A stretch of DNA of 64,000 bases from Phycisphaeraceae bacterium. GTDB lineage: Bacteria; Planctomycetota; Phycisphaerae; Phycisphaerales; Phycisphaeraceae. Every line of letters starts with the position of its first letter. Position 1 is the stretch's first letter. This document shows positions 1 to 8,141 of this stretch, piece after piece. The notes beneath the pieces are model-generated. The model had not been told where the DNA came from. It worked only from the letters and a program-made list of their open reading frames with translations, and did not search any database. The position numbers and the translations under genes are program-made. The stretch spans positions 1 to 64,000 of the forward strand of contig JAJDCU010000071.1 in NCBI GenBank assembly GCA_029260655.1, written 5' to 3'.

Positions 1-787
1 GGTCGCCTGCGAGCAGGTCGCCGAGGGTGACGTTTTGGTTCCAATTGCCCAGGACGAGGTTGAGGTCTTCGATCCCGACGAATCCGTCTGCGTTGAGGTC
101 GCCGAGCGGGGACGGTGTGAACGGGTTGAATGTGTCAACCGTGGCGAAGACTGCGCCGATTTCGTTGCCGGCCGCGTCGAACTCAAAACCCACAAGCAGC
201 GTGGTGGGCGCCGCCGGGAGGTTGTCGGGTATCAGGCTGCCGTCGGTGAACCAGTTGGCATCGCCGAATATTGCGAGCGTCCACTCTTCACCATCCGCGG
301 GCGAGAACTCGTCCGGGGCACACACGCCTCCGGGCATCAAACATATCGAGACGGTGGTTGAGCCGAGGATCTCGATCCAATCGTAGGTGCCGTCGGGGAG
401 TACGCCGCCGATTTCATCGGCGGTGAGCGGGAGGTTGTCATTGACGATCACGGCAAGGGGGACGGTGTTGGTGAAGAAGCCCGGTGCGGCGGTGGTGGAT
501 AGCGAGACGCCATACGGGGCGTTGGAAAACTCGTAGAAGGAGGAGAACTCGTGGCCGGGGTTGGCCGAGGGGGTGGTGATGGCGCCGGGGTCGGCGTTGG
601 CTTCGTAGGTGTCGTAGATAAACGAGCCCGAGAGGGTCTGTGCAACGGCGAAGCTCCCGACGAAGCTCCCCGAGACGTCAGCGATCGTGCTCGTGATATC
701 GATCCCTGTGGGAGCAGCATGAGTCGTCATTGCCGATCCAAGCGAGACTAATCCTACGATAAACACACCGGCAAGTCGCTTGTTCAT
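1..787 (-). CDS. Secreted dockerin-repeat protein, C-terminus cut by window edge
   Basis: Reads leftward from an ATG at 787 and is still open at base 1, so about 262 residues are visible and the C-terminus is missing. Residues 1-25 look like a Sec signal peptide (basic start, hydrophobic core, cleavage near THA/AP). The middle is rich in Thr, Asn and Gly and resembles no family I recognise. At the truncated end, about residues 228-253, is an EF-hand dockerin-like repeat (GDLNADGFVGIEDLN, then LGNWN), followed by what looks like the lead-in to a second repeat. The proteins at 909, 20091 and 50295 carry the same module as a pair just before a PEP-CTERM tail, so that tail is expected outside the window. 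GGGTGGAG at 793-800 is a good ribosome binding site. Inferred role: exported, probably surface-anchored protein of unknown function. Confidence 0.8.
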   Translation of the reverse strand, partial: MNKRLAGVFIVGLVSLGSAMTTHAAPTGIDITSTIADVSGSFVGSFAVAQTLSGSFIYDTYEANADPGAITTPSANPGHEFSSFYEFSNAPYGVSLSTTAAPGFFTNTVPLAVIVNDNLPLTADEIGGVLPDGTYDWIEILGSTTVSICLMPGGVCAPDEFSPADGEEWTLAIFGDANWFTDGSLIPDNLPAAPTTLLVGFEFDAAGNEIGAVFATVDTFNPFTPSPLGDLNADGFVGIEDLNLVLGNWNQNVTLGDLLAGD

Positions 788-908
788 TCTTTCTCCACCC
801 TTTGTGATGTACGGGAAGACCGCGATATTTCGTAGGCGCATTCAATTCCTGTGCGCAATGATACCTTGGGCCGCTGCGTTGTGGGCGGGCGGCCGCTGGG
901 TCAGATGG

Positions 909-2453
909 TTATCCGTGTTTTCTGCGCAGTGTGGCGAGTGATGCGAAGGCCATCAGCGCGAGTGTGCCGGGTTCGGGGACGAGAGCGAGGATGTCTTCGA
1001 CCGGGGGCGCGGGGAAGCCGGCGTTCCAATTGGTGAGGACGACGTTCAGATCGGTGATCCCGATAAAGCCGTCGCCGACGCCCCCGAGGTCGCCCTGTCG
1101 CCAGTCGCCGTTGGGCACGTTCTGGTTCCACTTGGACAAGATGATATTCAGGTCGGTGATCCCGACGAACCCGTCGACATCGATATCGCCTTCGAGGCGC
1201 GCCAGCGCGGCGTAGAAAGAGACGGCGACGTCCTTGCCCAGTTCTTCGTAGTAGTCGACCCCGCGTGAGGGGTGGAAGGCGGTCTCGAATGTTGAATCGA
1301 AGCCCGCGCCCAGTTCGATCTCGCCGAAGTTAGCGCTGGTGGGCCCGGTGCTGGTGGATTGCCACACGTCGACGGTGGAGGTTTCCGCCATGAAGTTGGT
1401 CCAGAACGGGTCGGTGGTGTGGCCCTTCTCCGGGTGCAGGAACATGAAGTCGTTTGCGTTGGCGCTGGTGGTGATGGTGGAGTGGTAGTCGATGAAGTAT
1501 TCGGCGTCGCCGCCGGTGGCGGTCTGCAGGTCTGCCATCATGGCTTCGCCTGAGAGCTTGAGGTCGGGCTTGTTCTGCCAGTTACTCGAGGCGGTGGGGC
1601 TCCAGCAGCAGTTGGGGTCCTGGTTGGGGTTCTGGATGGTGGCGCGGTTGTTGCCGGCGAACCGCCCGTCGGGGTTGAGCAAGGGGTAGACGAAGAACTC
1701 GGCCTTTTTGCGCAGCTCGACGGCGCGCGAGTCGTTGCTGACCAGGAAGTCGAGCGTGCCCTCGAGGGTGTGGGTACCCAGGACTTCGTTGGCGTGCAGT
1801 CCGCTGGTGAGGACGATCTGTGTCTTACCGGCACTTGGGACGGAGTTGTCGGTGAGCTTGAACCCCCACATATCCTTGGGCGTGACGGTTCGGCCAAGGT
1901 CGTCGATCCCGCCTGGGGATTGTCCGATGACCAGGTTCGCGTCGGAGCTGATGGTGGAACTGACGTAGGGGCTGAGCTTGTATTGAGCTACCTGGTCGGC
2001 CATCCGGCCGTAGGAGTAGGGCATGGAGTGTGCGACCCAGACTTCGTCCTGATTGAATGCGGCGTTGTTGGAGAAGTTGAACGTGCCGCCGGAGATCCCG
2101 TGGTTGTCGAAGGGTTGCCAGTTCTGGTTATCGAGGCTGTACCGGAAGTTGTGGCTGGCTATGGCACTCTGGCCGCCTGCGAAGTTGGTGGAGATCTTGA
2201 AGTTGGGGTTGACGCCGTTGACGCCTGAGGCCTTGAAGTAGACCCATCGCCACTGGTTGCCCCCGTAGAAGTTGTCGCGTCCGACGAGGTTGACGTTGCT
2301 GCCTCCTGAGAGGGAGAAGGATTGCAGCGAGCCGTGGTCGAAGTCGGCGTCGAGGCTGATGACGGCCATGGCGTGCTGGCTGGGCAGGACGACACCGATC
2401 ATGGCGAACAGGGCTGCGCAGATAGCGCCTAGGGAGCGGCAAGGACGGGTCAT
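909..2453 (-). CDS. Secreted M14 (cytosolic carboxypeptidase-like) metallopeptidase with dockerin repeats and PEP-CTERM anchor
   Basis: 514 residues. Signal peptide about 1-30. Residues 35-150 resemble the beta-sandwich N-domain of cytosolic carboxypeptidases of M14 (WVYFKASGVNG, then SMPYSYGRM). The catalytic domain follows: zinc ligands H220 and E223 (HANE), NPDGR at 260-264, third ligand H324 (DYHS), and a probable catalytic Glu at 390 (TFETAFH). Two EF-hand dockerin-like repeats lie at about 422-445 and 454-477, and the PEP-CTERM tail begins VPEPGTLAL at 492, with a hydrophobic stretch and basic end RRKHG. Expected to remove C-terminal residues from peptides outside the cytoplasm, held at the envelope by exosortase-type sorting. 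All metal ligands are present, so it is probably active; substrate unknown. GGAGGAG lies upstream of the ATG. Confidence 0.85.
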   Translation of the reverse strand: MTRPCRSLGAICAALFAMIGVVLPSQHAMAVISLDADFDHGSLQSFSLSGGSNVNLVGRDNFYGGNQWRWVYFKASGVNGVNPNFKISTNFAGGQSAIASHNFRYSLDNQNWQPFDNHGISGGTFNFSNNAAFNQDEVWVAHSMPYSYGRMADQVAQYKLSPYVSSTISSDANLVIGQSPGGIDDLGRTVTPKDMWGFKLTDNSVPSAGKTQIVLTSGLHANEVLGTHTLEGTLDFLVSNDSRAVELRKKAEFFVYPLLNPDGRFAGNNRATIQNPNQDPNCCWSPTASSNWQNKPDLKLSGEAMMADLQTATGGDAEYFIDYHSTITTSANANDFMFLHPEKGHTTDPFWTNFMAETSTVDVWQSTSTGPTSANFGEIELGAGFDSTFETAFHPSRGVDYYEELGKDVAVSFYAALARLEGDIDVDGFVGITDLNIILSKWNQNVPNGDWRQGDLGGVGDGFIGITDLNVVLTNWNAGFPAPPVEDILALVPEPGTLALMAFASLATLRRKHG

Positions 2454-2802
2454 GGCTGATTTCTCCTCCCCGGAAGTGTGGGTTTAACTCGGCGCGACGG
2501 CGGTGGACTGCATTGATCCGATCCGCCAAGCTGCCGGTGAACTTCTCCCTTACATCATAACACAAAAAAGTCGGCCTGATGGCTAATTATGTAAGATTGG
2601 CTCATGGTAGTTCGTGGAAGGGGGGATCGAGGGGGTCAGGTGGCGTTTTCGGCTGTTTGACACTGATCTAACGCACCTTTAGGCTATCTGCCCCACCTGG
2701 GAACCGTTCGCGAGGCCGTGAGCCCGGCTACGTAGGCGTAAATTGCTGTTAAAAGAACAGTTAAGCACGTTAACCTCGGGTGGTCGGCCAAGGAGGCCGG
2801 CG
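2454..2802. other. Divergent intergenic region, peptidase gene / ATP synthase operon
   Basis: 349 bases without a gene. They hold the putative atp promoter (2657-2685), a small inverted repeat CTGTT-AAAAG-AACAG at 2746-2760, and the ribosome binding site AAGGAGG (2790-2796) of the first atp gene. On the minus strand TATGAT (2554-2559) could be a -10 for the peptidase gene, but I see no convincing -35. Confidence 0.5.
2657..2685 (+). promoter_or_regulatory. Putative sigma70-type promoter of the atp operon
   Basis: A perfect -35 hexamer TTGACA (2657-2662) and TAGGCT (2680-2685) are separated by 17 bases. The -10 is weak (3 of 6 consensus bases). Lies about 120 bases before the first atp start codon. 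Prediction by eye only. Confidence 0.4.
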
Positions 2803-3075
2803 ATGGCAAAAAGTGGGCCGCAAACCCCGTACGGCTACAGCCCCAGCGCGTGGCGGATGATCGGGCGCGGGATGGAGTTAGGAGCGATCATCGGTGGGTT
2901 GACGTTGCTGGGCCACTGGGGCGATCAGCGGTTTGACACCGGGCCCTGGCTGATGCTCACCGGGGCCGTGTTGGCGACCCTCGGCGGGAGCTACAACCTC
3001 GCCAAAGACATGCTGTTCCCCGCCCAACGCAAGCGCCCCAAGGACGGGCCGACGACCGACCCGGATAACGATTAG
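2803..3075 (+). CDS. AtpZ/AtpI-like F0F1 ATP synthase accessory membrane protein
   Basis: 90 residues from the ATG at 2803, chosen because AAGGAGG (2790-2796) sits 6 bases before it; an upstream in-frame start at 2743 has no such site. Two membrane segments (about 24-39 and 48-66) are separated by a short GDQRFDTGP loop, the layout of the AtpZ (ATPase gene 1) family: GxxxGxxLDxxxxTxPWxxLxG-like spacing, then a basic tail. Such proteins sit ahead of atpB in many bacteria and are thought to help c-ring assembly or Mg2+/Ca2+ handling. First gene of the atp operon; the next gene follows after 71 bases. Confidence 0.8.
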   Translation: MAKSGPQTPYGYSPSAWRMIGRGMELGAIIGGLTLLGHWGDQRFDTGPWLMLTGAVLATLGGSYNLAKDMLFPAQRKRPKDGPTTDPDND

Positions 3076-3146
3076 TTTTGACTGACTTATAAGGTTTCAT
3101 TCCCAGCCCGCTTGATCGACCCCGCCGAAACACACGATACGCACGC

Positions 3147-3596
3147 ATGACACCCGACCCGACCCAAAGCCCGCTTGTCTTCCCGATCGTCAAGGCGTCG
3201 CTGATGCTGGCGACGGTGTTGCTGGTGGTGACCGCGGCGCTGTACGGGATCTTGGCGGGGCTGCTTGGGTGGCATGAGCAGGCCGGGCTGAGCCTGATTG
3301 GTGCGGCGACAAGTCTGCTGATCGGGCTGTCGGGGTTTGTCCCGGTGTGGCTGATGTCACGTAAATCTGCACATGGGGGCGCGCACGGGTTCATGGTGAG
3401 CATCCTGCTGCGGATCGTCGTGGGTATTGCGGCGGTGTCTTGGCTGCGTTGGGGGTCCGGGTTAGCTAACGCGGAGGATGCGCTGGTGTGGGTCGCCGGT
3501 TGGTACATGCTTGTGCTGGCGGTCGAAGTGAAATTGATTTCAACCCATGTCCTCGCGGCGACGCGTGGTGTGGTTCCGATGCCGGAGACGAATTAG
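3147..3596 (+). CDS. atpI: AtpI-like ATP synthase subunit I membrane protein
   Basis: 149 residues, four hydrophobic segments (about 10-33, 45-69, 84-105 and 113-132) with short loops, the size and topology of the AtpI (ATP synthase I chain) family. Sequence similarity in this family is weak, so the call rests mainly on topology and position: its TAG (3594-3596) directly abuts the ATG of atpB at 3597, which implies translational coupling. AtpI is generally considered a chaperone for c-ring assembly, not a structural subunit. With the preceding AtpZ-like gene it forms the usual two-gene head of a bacterial atp operon. Confidence 0.75.
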   Translation: MTPDPTQSPLVFPIVKASLMLATVLLVVTAALYGILAGLLGWHEQAGLSLIGAATSLLIGLSGFVPVWLMSRKSAHGGAHGFMVSILLRIVVGIAAVSWLRWGSGLANAEDALVWVAGWYMLVLAVEVKLISTHVLAATRGVVPMPETN

Positions 3597-4532
3597 ATGA
3601 CGCCGAGCCTATTGTTAGCTGCCGCCGGCGGGGCGCCGGACCCGATGACTCACGTCTTGCCGCATAACCTGTTCGGCAGCGACTGGTTCACAAATCACCA
3701 CTTCATGAGCTTGGCGGTGCTGATCATCGGTATCACGGTGCTGGCGGTGGTTGCCGCGAAGATGCCCTTGCGGTCGGACTCGGCCGAGGGCTACGTCACC
3801 AAGGGCCGGGTTACCCAGCTTTTCGAGGTCTTGTGCGTGTTTCTGCGTGAAGAGATGACCCGCCCGCTGCTGGGCGACCTGACCGACAAGTACATCAAAT
3901 ACATCTGGTCGACGTTCTTCTTCGTCCTGTTCGGGAACCTGTTTGGCCTGTTTCCGATCAGCGCTTTTTTTCACCTGATCGGTATGGAGAGCCTGTCGCA
4001 TGCCGGCGGGGCGATGACCGGGAACATTAATTTTACCGGCGGGCTGGCGCTGATCTCGCTGGTCATGATCGTGCTCATCGGCGTGAAGGAAAACGGATTC
4101 GGGTTCATCAGGCACATGTGGCCGGTCCCGTTCAAGCCGCTGCCCCTGCTGCCGATCATGCTGCCGGTGGGACTGCTGGTGTTTCTGTTGGAGTTCCTGG
4201 GTCTGTTCATCAAGAGCTTCGCTCTGTGCGTGCGTTTGTTTGCGAACATGGTCGCGGGGCACCTGGTGCTGGCGTCACTGATCGTCATGGCGACCACGGC
4301 CCCGCTGGTGGGCAAGGGCGCGAGCATGCTCGGGGCGACCGCGTTTAGCTTCCTGGAGTTGTTCGTGGCGTTCCTCCAGGCGTATATCTTCACCTTCCTG
4401 ACGGTGATCTTCATCTCGCTGGGCGCGGTGAGCCACGACGAGCACGACGAGCACCACGGCGGGCTGGACGAGGGCGCGATGCCCGGGGATTCGATTGACG
4501 AACTGTTGACCGTCACGGGGGGCGGGCACTAG
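3597..4532 (+). CDS. atpB: F0F1 ATP synthase subunit a
   Basis: 311 residues. Polytopic inner-membrane subunit that forms the proton half-channels next to the c-ring. The hallmark helix is intact: essential Arg at 213 in FALCVRLFANMVAGH. Other conserved parts are FLREEMTRP near 82-90 and the last helix LFVAFLQAYIFTFLTVIFIS (255-274). The C-terminal tail after residue 279 is unusually His/Asp/Glu-rich (SHDEHDEHH). Starts one base after the upstream stop. A spacer of 84 bases precedes atpE. The N-terminal start with several hydrophobic residues is plausible but no strong ribosome binding site is visible, consistent with coupled translation. Confidence 0.96.
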   Translation: MTPSLLLAAAGGAPDPMTHVLPHNLFGSDWFTNHHFMSLAVLIIGITVLAVVAAKMPLRSDSAEGYVTKGRVTQLFEVLCVFLREEMTRPLLGDLTDKYIKYIWSTFFFVLFGNLFGLFPISAFFHLIGMESLSHAGGAMTGNINFTGGLALISLVMIVLIGVKENGFGFIRHMWPVPFKPLPLLPIMLPVGLLVFLLEFLGLFIKSFALCVRLFANMVAGHLVLASLIVMATTAPLVGKGASMLGATAFSFLELFVAFLQAYIFTFLTVIFISLGAVSHDEHDEHHGGLDEGAMPGDSIDELLTVTGGGH

Positions 4533-4616
4533 GAACCGAAAACGCTCGGGGACGCCGACGCCCGAGCACTTTAATCGTCGGCAAAACGATTCATACCTTA
4601 GCTGGGAGATACAGAC

Positions 4617-4898
4617 ATGATGGACATCCTTACTTTGGCAGCGGATATGGGGGCGTACGCCGGGATCGGCGCGGGCTTGGCGATCCTTGGCGCCGGCATC
4701 GGTATCGGCCTGCTGGGCGCCGGCGCCGGCCGTGGTATCGGCAACATCGGCGGCAACGCCACTCAGTCCGTGGCGCGTCAGCCCGAGGCCGCCGGGCAGA
4801 TCTTCGTGCAGATGATTATCTCCGCCGCCCTGATCGAAGGTTTTACCTTCTTCGGGATCATCTGGGCCGGGAACCTGGCCGCGGGCTTCTTCAACTAA
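4617..4898 (+). CDS. atpE: F0F1 ATP synthase subunit c
   Basis: 93 residues, a hairpin of two membrane helices that forms the rotor ring. Helix 1 is the usual glycine-rich stretch (GAGLAILGAGIGIGLLGAGA). The polar loop is RQPEAAG (54-60), and the ion-binding carboxylate in helix 2 is Glu74 (ALIEGFTFFG). The residues next to Glu74 (Gly, Phe) are not the Gln/Ser/Thr set of sodium-binding rings, so proton coupling is inferred. The start is ATG ATG; either Met may be used, with GGGAG (4604-4608) upstream. Flanked by atpB and atpF in the standard order. Confidence 0.96.
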   Translation: MMDILTLAADMGAYAGIGAGLAILGAGIGIGLLGAGAGRGIGNIGGNATQSVARQPEAAGQIFVQMIISAALIEGFTFFGIIWAGNLAAGFFN

Positions 4899-4980
4899 GA
4901 AACGTCTCACGCCCCGGCCTGACCGCCGCGGCGTGACTTCACCGGCCCGGGCGTTACGGGCCAACCAGGACACGAGAAAC

Positions 4981-5703
4981 ATGGGGCACACCCTGATGCG
5001 TTCAACCCATCTATTTCAGATCGCGATGGTCCTTGCCTGGCTGATGGCGGCCGGCCCGCTGTTGGCACAGGACACCGCGCACACGACCGACACGGCTCAC
5101 CCTGAATCAGTGCAGCAGGCGCACGACGCTGTCGACCAGCTCGCCGATCATGCCACGGACGCCGCCGATCAGACGGCCGGCCACGGCGGCGGGCACGAAG
5201 AGCGTGGCCTGACCACGGTGAAATGGCAGGAGGCGGTTTACACGATCGTCGTCTTCGGGATCTTCTTCGTGGTCCTGAGCATCTTTGTTTGGCCGAAGAT
5301 TCTCGCGTCGCTTCAGGTGCGTGAGGCGAAGGTCCGCGGCGATCTCCAGCAGGCCGAGCAGGCCGCCAAGCAGGCGAGCGCCACGCTGGCGGAATACAAG
5401 CAGCAGCTCGCCGACGCGCAGAAGCAGGCGCAGCAGATCGTGGACGAGAGCCGCGGCGCTGCGCAGCAGGTCGCGGCGCAGCTCAAGGACCAGGCCCAGT
5501 CGGAGATGACGCAGATACGTCAGCGTGCCGAGGCGGATATTGATGCCGCCAAGCAGCGTGCGGTGACGGAGATTTACGAGCAGACCGCGGTGCTGGCGAC
5601 GCAGGTTGCCGGGCAGATACTGCGTCGAGAGATCAACGTCCAGGACCAGGAAGCGTTAGTCAAGGAGTCGCTTGCACGGCTAGGCGACGCGGGACAGAAC
5701 TGA
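4981..5703 (+). CDS. atpF: F0F1 ATP synthase subunit b with cleavable-looking N-terminus
   Basis: 240 residues from the ATG at 4981; a GTG at 4933 would add 16 residues but lacks a ribosome binding site. The start resembles a signal peptide (LFQIAMVLAWLMAAGPLLAQ). It is followed by a polar, His/Asp-rich segment of about 50 residues with HGGGH, then the membrane helix (VVFGIFFVVLSIFVWPKIL), then a long Ala/Gln-rich coiled coil to the end, the normal peripheral-stalk part. Canonical b subunits are about 156-170 residues, so this one is longer mainly at the N-terminus. Sits between atpE and atpH as expected. Confidence 0.93.
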   Translation: MGHTLMRSTHLFQIAMVLAWLMAAGPLLAQDTAHTTDTAHPESVQQAHDAVDQLADHATDAADQTAGHGGGHEERGLTTVKWQEAVYTIVVFGIFFVVLSIFVWPKILASLQVREAKVRGDLQQAEQAAKQASATLAEYKQQLADAQKQAQQIVDESRGAAQQVAAQLKDQAQSEMTQIRQRAEADIDAAKQRAVTEIYEQTAVLATQVAGQILRREINVQDQEALVKESLARLGDAGQN

Positions 5704-5802
5704 TACACGATGGCCAACCGATTCAGCAAACTACTGGCGCTGTTCGGCAAGGCCTTCGGGGCCGGTGAGGGCGATTCGCCCCGCCAGGATGGAGGATTGC
5801 GG

Positions 5803-6399
5803 GTGTCCACAGACGCCGAATACAAGACCGACTCGGTCAGCCGGACCTACGCCCAGGCGCTGTATGAGCTGGGCCAGGCAAGCGATCAGGTCGACATACT
5901 GGCCGACCAGGCGCGGGACCTGCTCGGTTTGCTCGCCAGCGAGCCGGACCTGGAGAGGCTTCTCGCCAGCCGGGCGCTCAGTTCGGCGCAGCGCAGCAGT
6001 TCGATCGAACAACTGTTCAAGGGCAAGATCGCCGATGTGCTCTACAAGTTCATCCAGGTGGTCAACCGCAAGGATCGGCTGGGCTCGTTGACGGGGATCC
6101 TCGGTTCATACCTGGTCCTGGTTGCACAGGCCCGTGGCGAACTGGATGTGGATGTGTTTGTCGCCGAGCCGCTGTCTGATGACGCAGGCAGGGGGGTCGC
6201 CGAGTCGATCGGTTCGGCGCTGGACAAGCGCGTCCAGCTACGACAGCACGTCGACCCGGCACTGATCGGCGGGCTGAAGGTCCGTGTCGGCGACCGTCTG
6301 ATCGACGGCAGCGTCGCGACGCAGCTACGGATCATGAAGCGGAAACTGGTCGACGCCGGACGTGAACGTGCCCGGCAAGGCGGGCAGTTGGAAGGCTAA
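5803..6399 (+). CDS. atpH: F0F1 ATP synthase subunit delta
   Basis: 198 residues from a GTG at 5803, which has GGAGG (5791-5795) seven bases upstream and gives a normal delta start (VSRTYAQALYELG). An in-frame ATG at 5710 would add 31 residues unlike the family and has no ribosome binding site. The N-terminal helical domain contains LLASEPDLERLLASRALS, and the C-terminal part has the usual VAEPLSDD and DPALIGGLKVRVGDRLIDGSV motifs, which bind the top of the alpha3beta3 head and the b stalk. Positioned between atpF and atpA as in standard operons. About 110 bases without a gene separate it from atpA. Confidence 0.93.
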   Translation: MSTDAEYKTDSVSRTYAQALYELGQASDQVDILADQARDLLGLLASEPDLERLLASRALSSAQRSSSIEQLFKGKIADVLYKFIQVVNRKDRLGSLTGILGSYLVLVAQARGELDVDVFVAEPLSDDAGRGVAESIGSALDKRVQLRQHVDPALIGGLKVRVGDRLIDGSVATQLRIMKRKLVDAGRERARQGGQLEG

Positions 6400-6511
6400 A
6401 CGAAAAGACATGCGGGTTTGGGCGGGCGCAGGGCCACGCCACCGATGAAGACTCACAACAGCGGACAATACACAAAGCAGTCAACGGCCAAAGCCGTAAC
6501 CGGAGTCAGCG

Positions 6512-8059
6512 ATGAAGATCAAAACCGATGAAATCACCTCGGTCATCAAGCAGGAGGTCGAGCGTTTCTCGACCGAGTTGGAGGTCTCGCAGATCGGGAC
6601 CGTGGTCGAGGTCGGCGACGGGATCGCGCGGATCTACGGGCTTTCCGAGGCGATGGCCGGGGAGATGCTCGAGTTCCAGATCGGAGAGGGCAAGAGCGTG
6701 CGTGGCCAGGTCATGAACCTCGAACAGGACATCGTCGGGGCGGTGATCTTCGGCGACTACCTGGACATCAAGGAAGGCATGAGCGTCCGCTCGACCGGCG
6801 AGCTTCTGGCGGTCCCCTCCGGCGACGCGCTGCTGGGCCGGGTCGTCAACGCCCTGGGCGAGGCAATCGACGGGCAGGGCCCGATCCAGTCCGACCAGAT
6901 GCGTAAGGTCGACATCATCGCGCCGGGGATCGCCGAAAGGCAACCGGTGACCCAGCCGATGCAGACCGGGGTCAAGTCGGTGGATTCGATGATCCCGATC
7001 GGCAGGGGCCAGCGCGAGCTGATCATCGGCGACCGAAAGACCGGCAAGACCGCGGTGGCGATCGACACGATCATCAACCAGAAGAAGTTCCTCGGGACCG
7101 ACGAAGAGATGGTCTGCATCTACGTCGCGGTCGGGCAGAAGGACTCGACGGTCGCTTCGGTGGTCCAGACGCTGCGTGAAGCGGGCGCGATGGACTACAC
7201 CATCATCGTCAACGCCGGCGCCAGTGAGCCCGCCCCCATGCTGTATATCGCGCCGTACACCGGCTGCGCGATGGGCGAGCACTTCATGTGGCAGGGCAAG
7301 CACGTCCTGTGCATCTATGACGACCTCTCCAAGCAGGCCGCGTCGTACCGTCAGCTCTCGCTATTGCTGCGTCGGCCGCCCGGACGCGAGGCGTACCCCG
7401 GCGATGTGTTCTACCTGCACTCCCGTCTGCTCGAACGAGCCACCAAGCTCTCGGACGACAACGGCGGCGGGTCGCTGACCGCGCTTCCCATTATCGAGAC
7501 CCAGGAAGGCGACGTCTCGGCCTACATCCCGACCAACGTGATCTCGATCACCGACGGGCAGATCTACCTAGAGCCCGAACTGTTCTTTGCCGGTGTCCGC
7601 CCCGCGATTAACGTCGGCATCTCGGTGTCCCGTGTCGGGGGTAACGCCCAGATCAAGGCCATGAAACAGGTCGCCGGCTCGCTGCGGCTGGACCTCGCCG
7701 CCTTCCGCGAACTGGAAGCCTTCGCCCAGCTCGGCACCGACCTGGATAAGGCTACCCAGCACCAGCTGGACCGAGGGGCACGGATGGTCGAGCTGCTCAA
7801 GCAGCCTCAGTTCGTCCCGATGGACGTGGTCGACCAGGTGATCCAGATCTTCGCCGGCTCGACCGGGGCGCTGGACGACCTGAAACTGGAGCAGGTCCAG
7901 ACCTTTGGATCCGCCTTGATCGAGCACTTTGCCGGTCCGGGCAAGACGTTGCGCGACCAGCTCGCTTCGGCCAAGGCTTTTGATGACGAGCTGCGAGAGA
8001 AGATCAAGCAGGCGATCGCCGACTTCAAGTCCGGCTGGTCCGCCACCAACGAGAACTAA
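6512..8059 (+). CDS. atpA: F0F1 ATP synthase subunit alpha
   Basis: 515 residues, full length. N-terminal beta-barrel ([14 protein letters not shown], 32-44), nucleotide-binding domain with the P-loop GDRKTGKTA (173-181) and the family signature [14 protein letters not shown] near 365-375, then the helical C-terminal domain. Non-catalytic nucleotide-binding subunit of the F1 head. The usual next genes (gamma, beta, epsilon) are missing: after an 82-base gap the same strand carries citrate synthase. I see no frameshift, and no trace of atpG in the gap. Confidence 0.97.
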   Translation: MKIKTDEITSVIKQEVERFSTELEVSQIGTVVEVGDGIARIYGLSEAMAGEMLEFQIGEGKSVRGQVMNLEQDIVGAVIFGDYLDIKEGMSVRSTGELLAVPSGDALLGRVVNALGEAIDGQGPIQSDQMRKVDIIAPGIAERQPVTQPMQTGVKSVDSMIPIGRGQRELIIGDRKTGKTAVAIDTIINQKKFLGTDEEMVCIYVAVGQKDSTVASVVQTLREAGAMDYTIIVNAGASEPAPMLYIAPYTGCAMGEHFMWQGKHVLCIYDDLSKQAASYRQLSLLLRRPPGREAYPGDVFYLHSRLLERATKLSDDNGGGSLTALPIIETQEGDVSAYIPTNVISITDGQIYLEPELFFAGVRPAINVGISVSRVGGNAQIKAMKQVAGSLRLDLAAFRELEAFAQLGTDLDKATQHQLDRGARMVELLKQPQFVPMDVVDQVIQIFAGSTGALDDLKLEQVQTFGSALIEHFAGPGKTLRDQLASAKAFDDELREKIKQAIADFKSGWSATNEN

Positions 8060-8141
8060 ACCGAGAACGAAGCCACGCTGGCCTTTAGGTCATAAGGTGG
8101 CTAAAATTGGGCTCTCAAACCTCACGCTAGGGGGCACAACC

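Noticed and set aside
4617-4898. Sodium-coupled ATP synthase
   Set aside because: The c subunit lacks the Gln and Ser/Thr residues of sodium-binding rings around Glu74.
5710-5802. ATG at 5710 as start of atpH
   Set aside because: The GTG at 5803 has GGAGG at ideal distance and gives the family's normal N-terminus.
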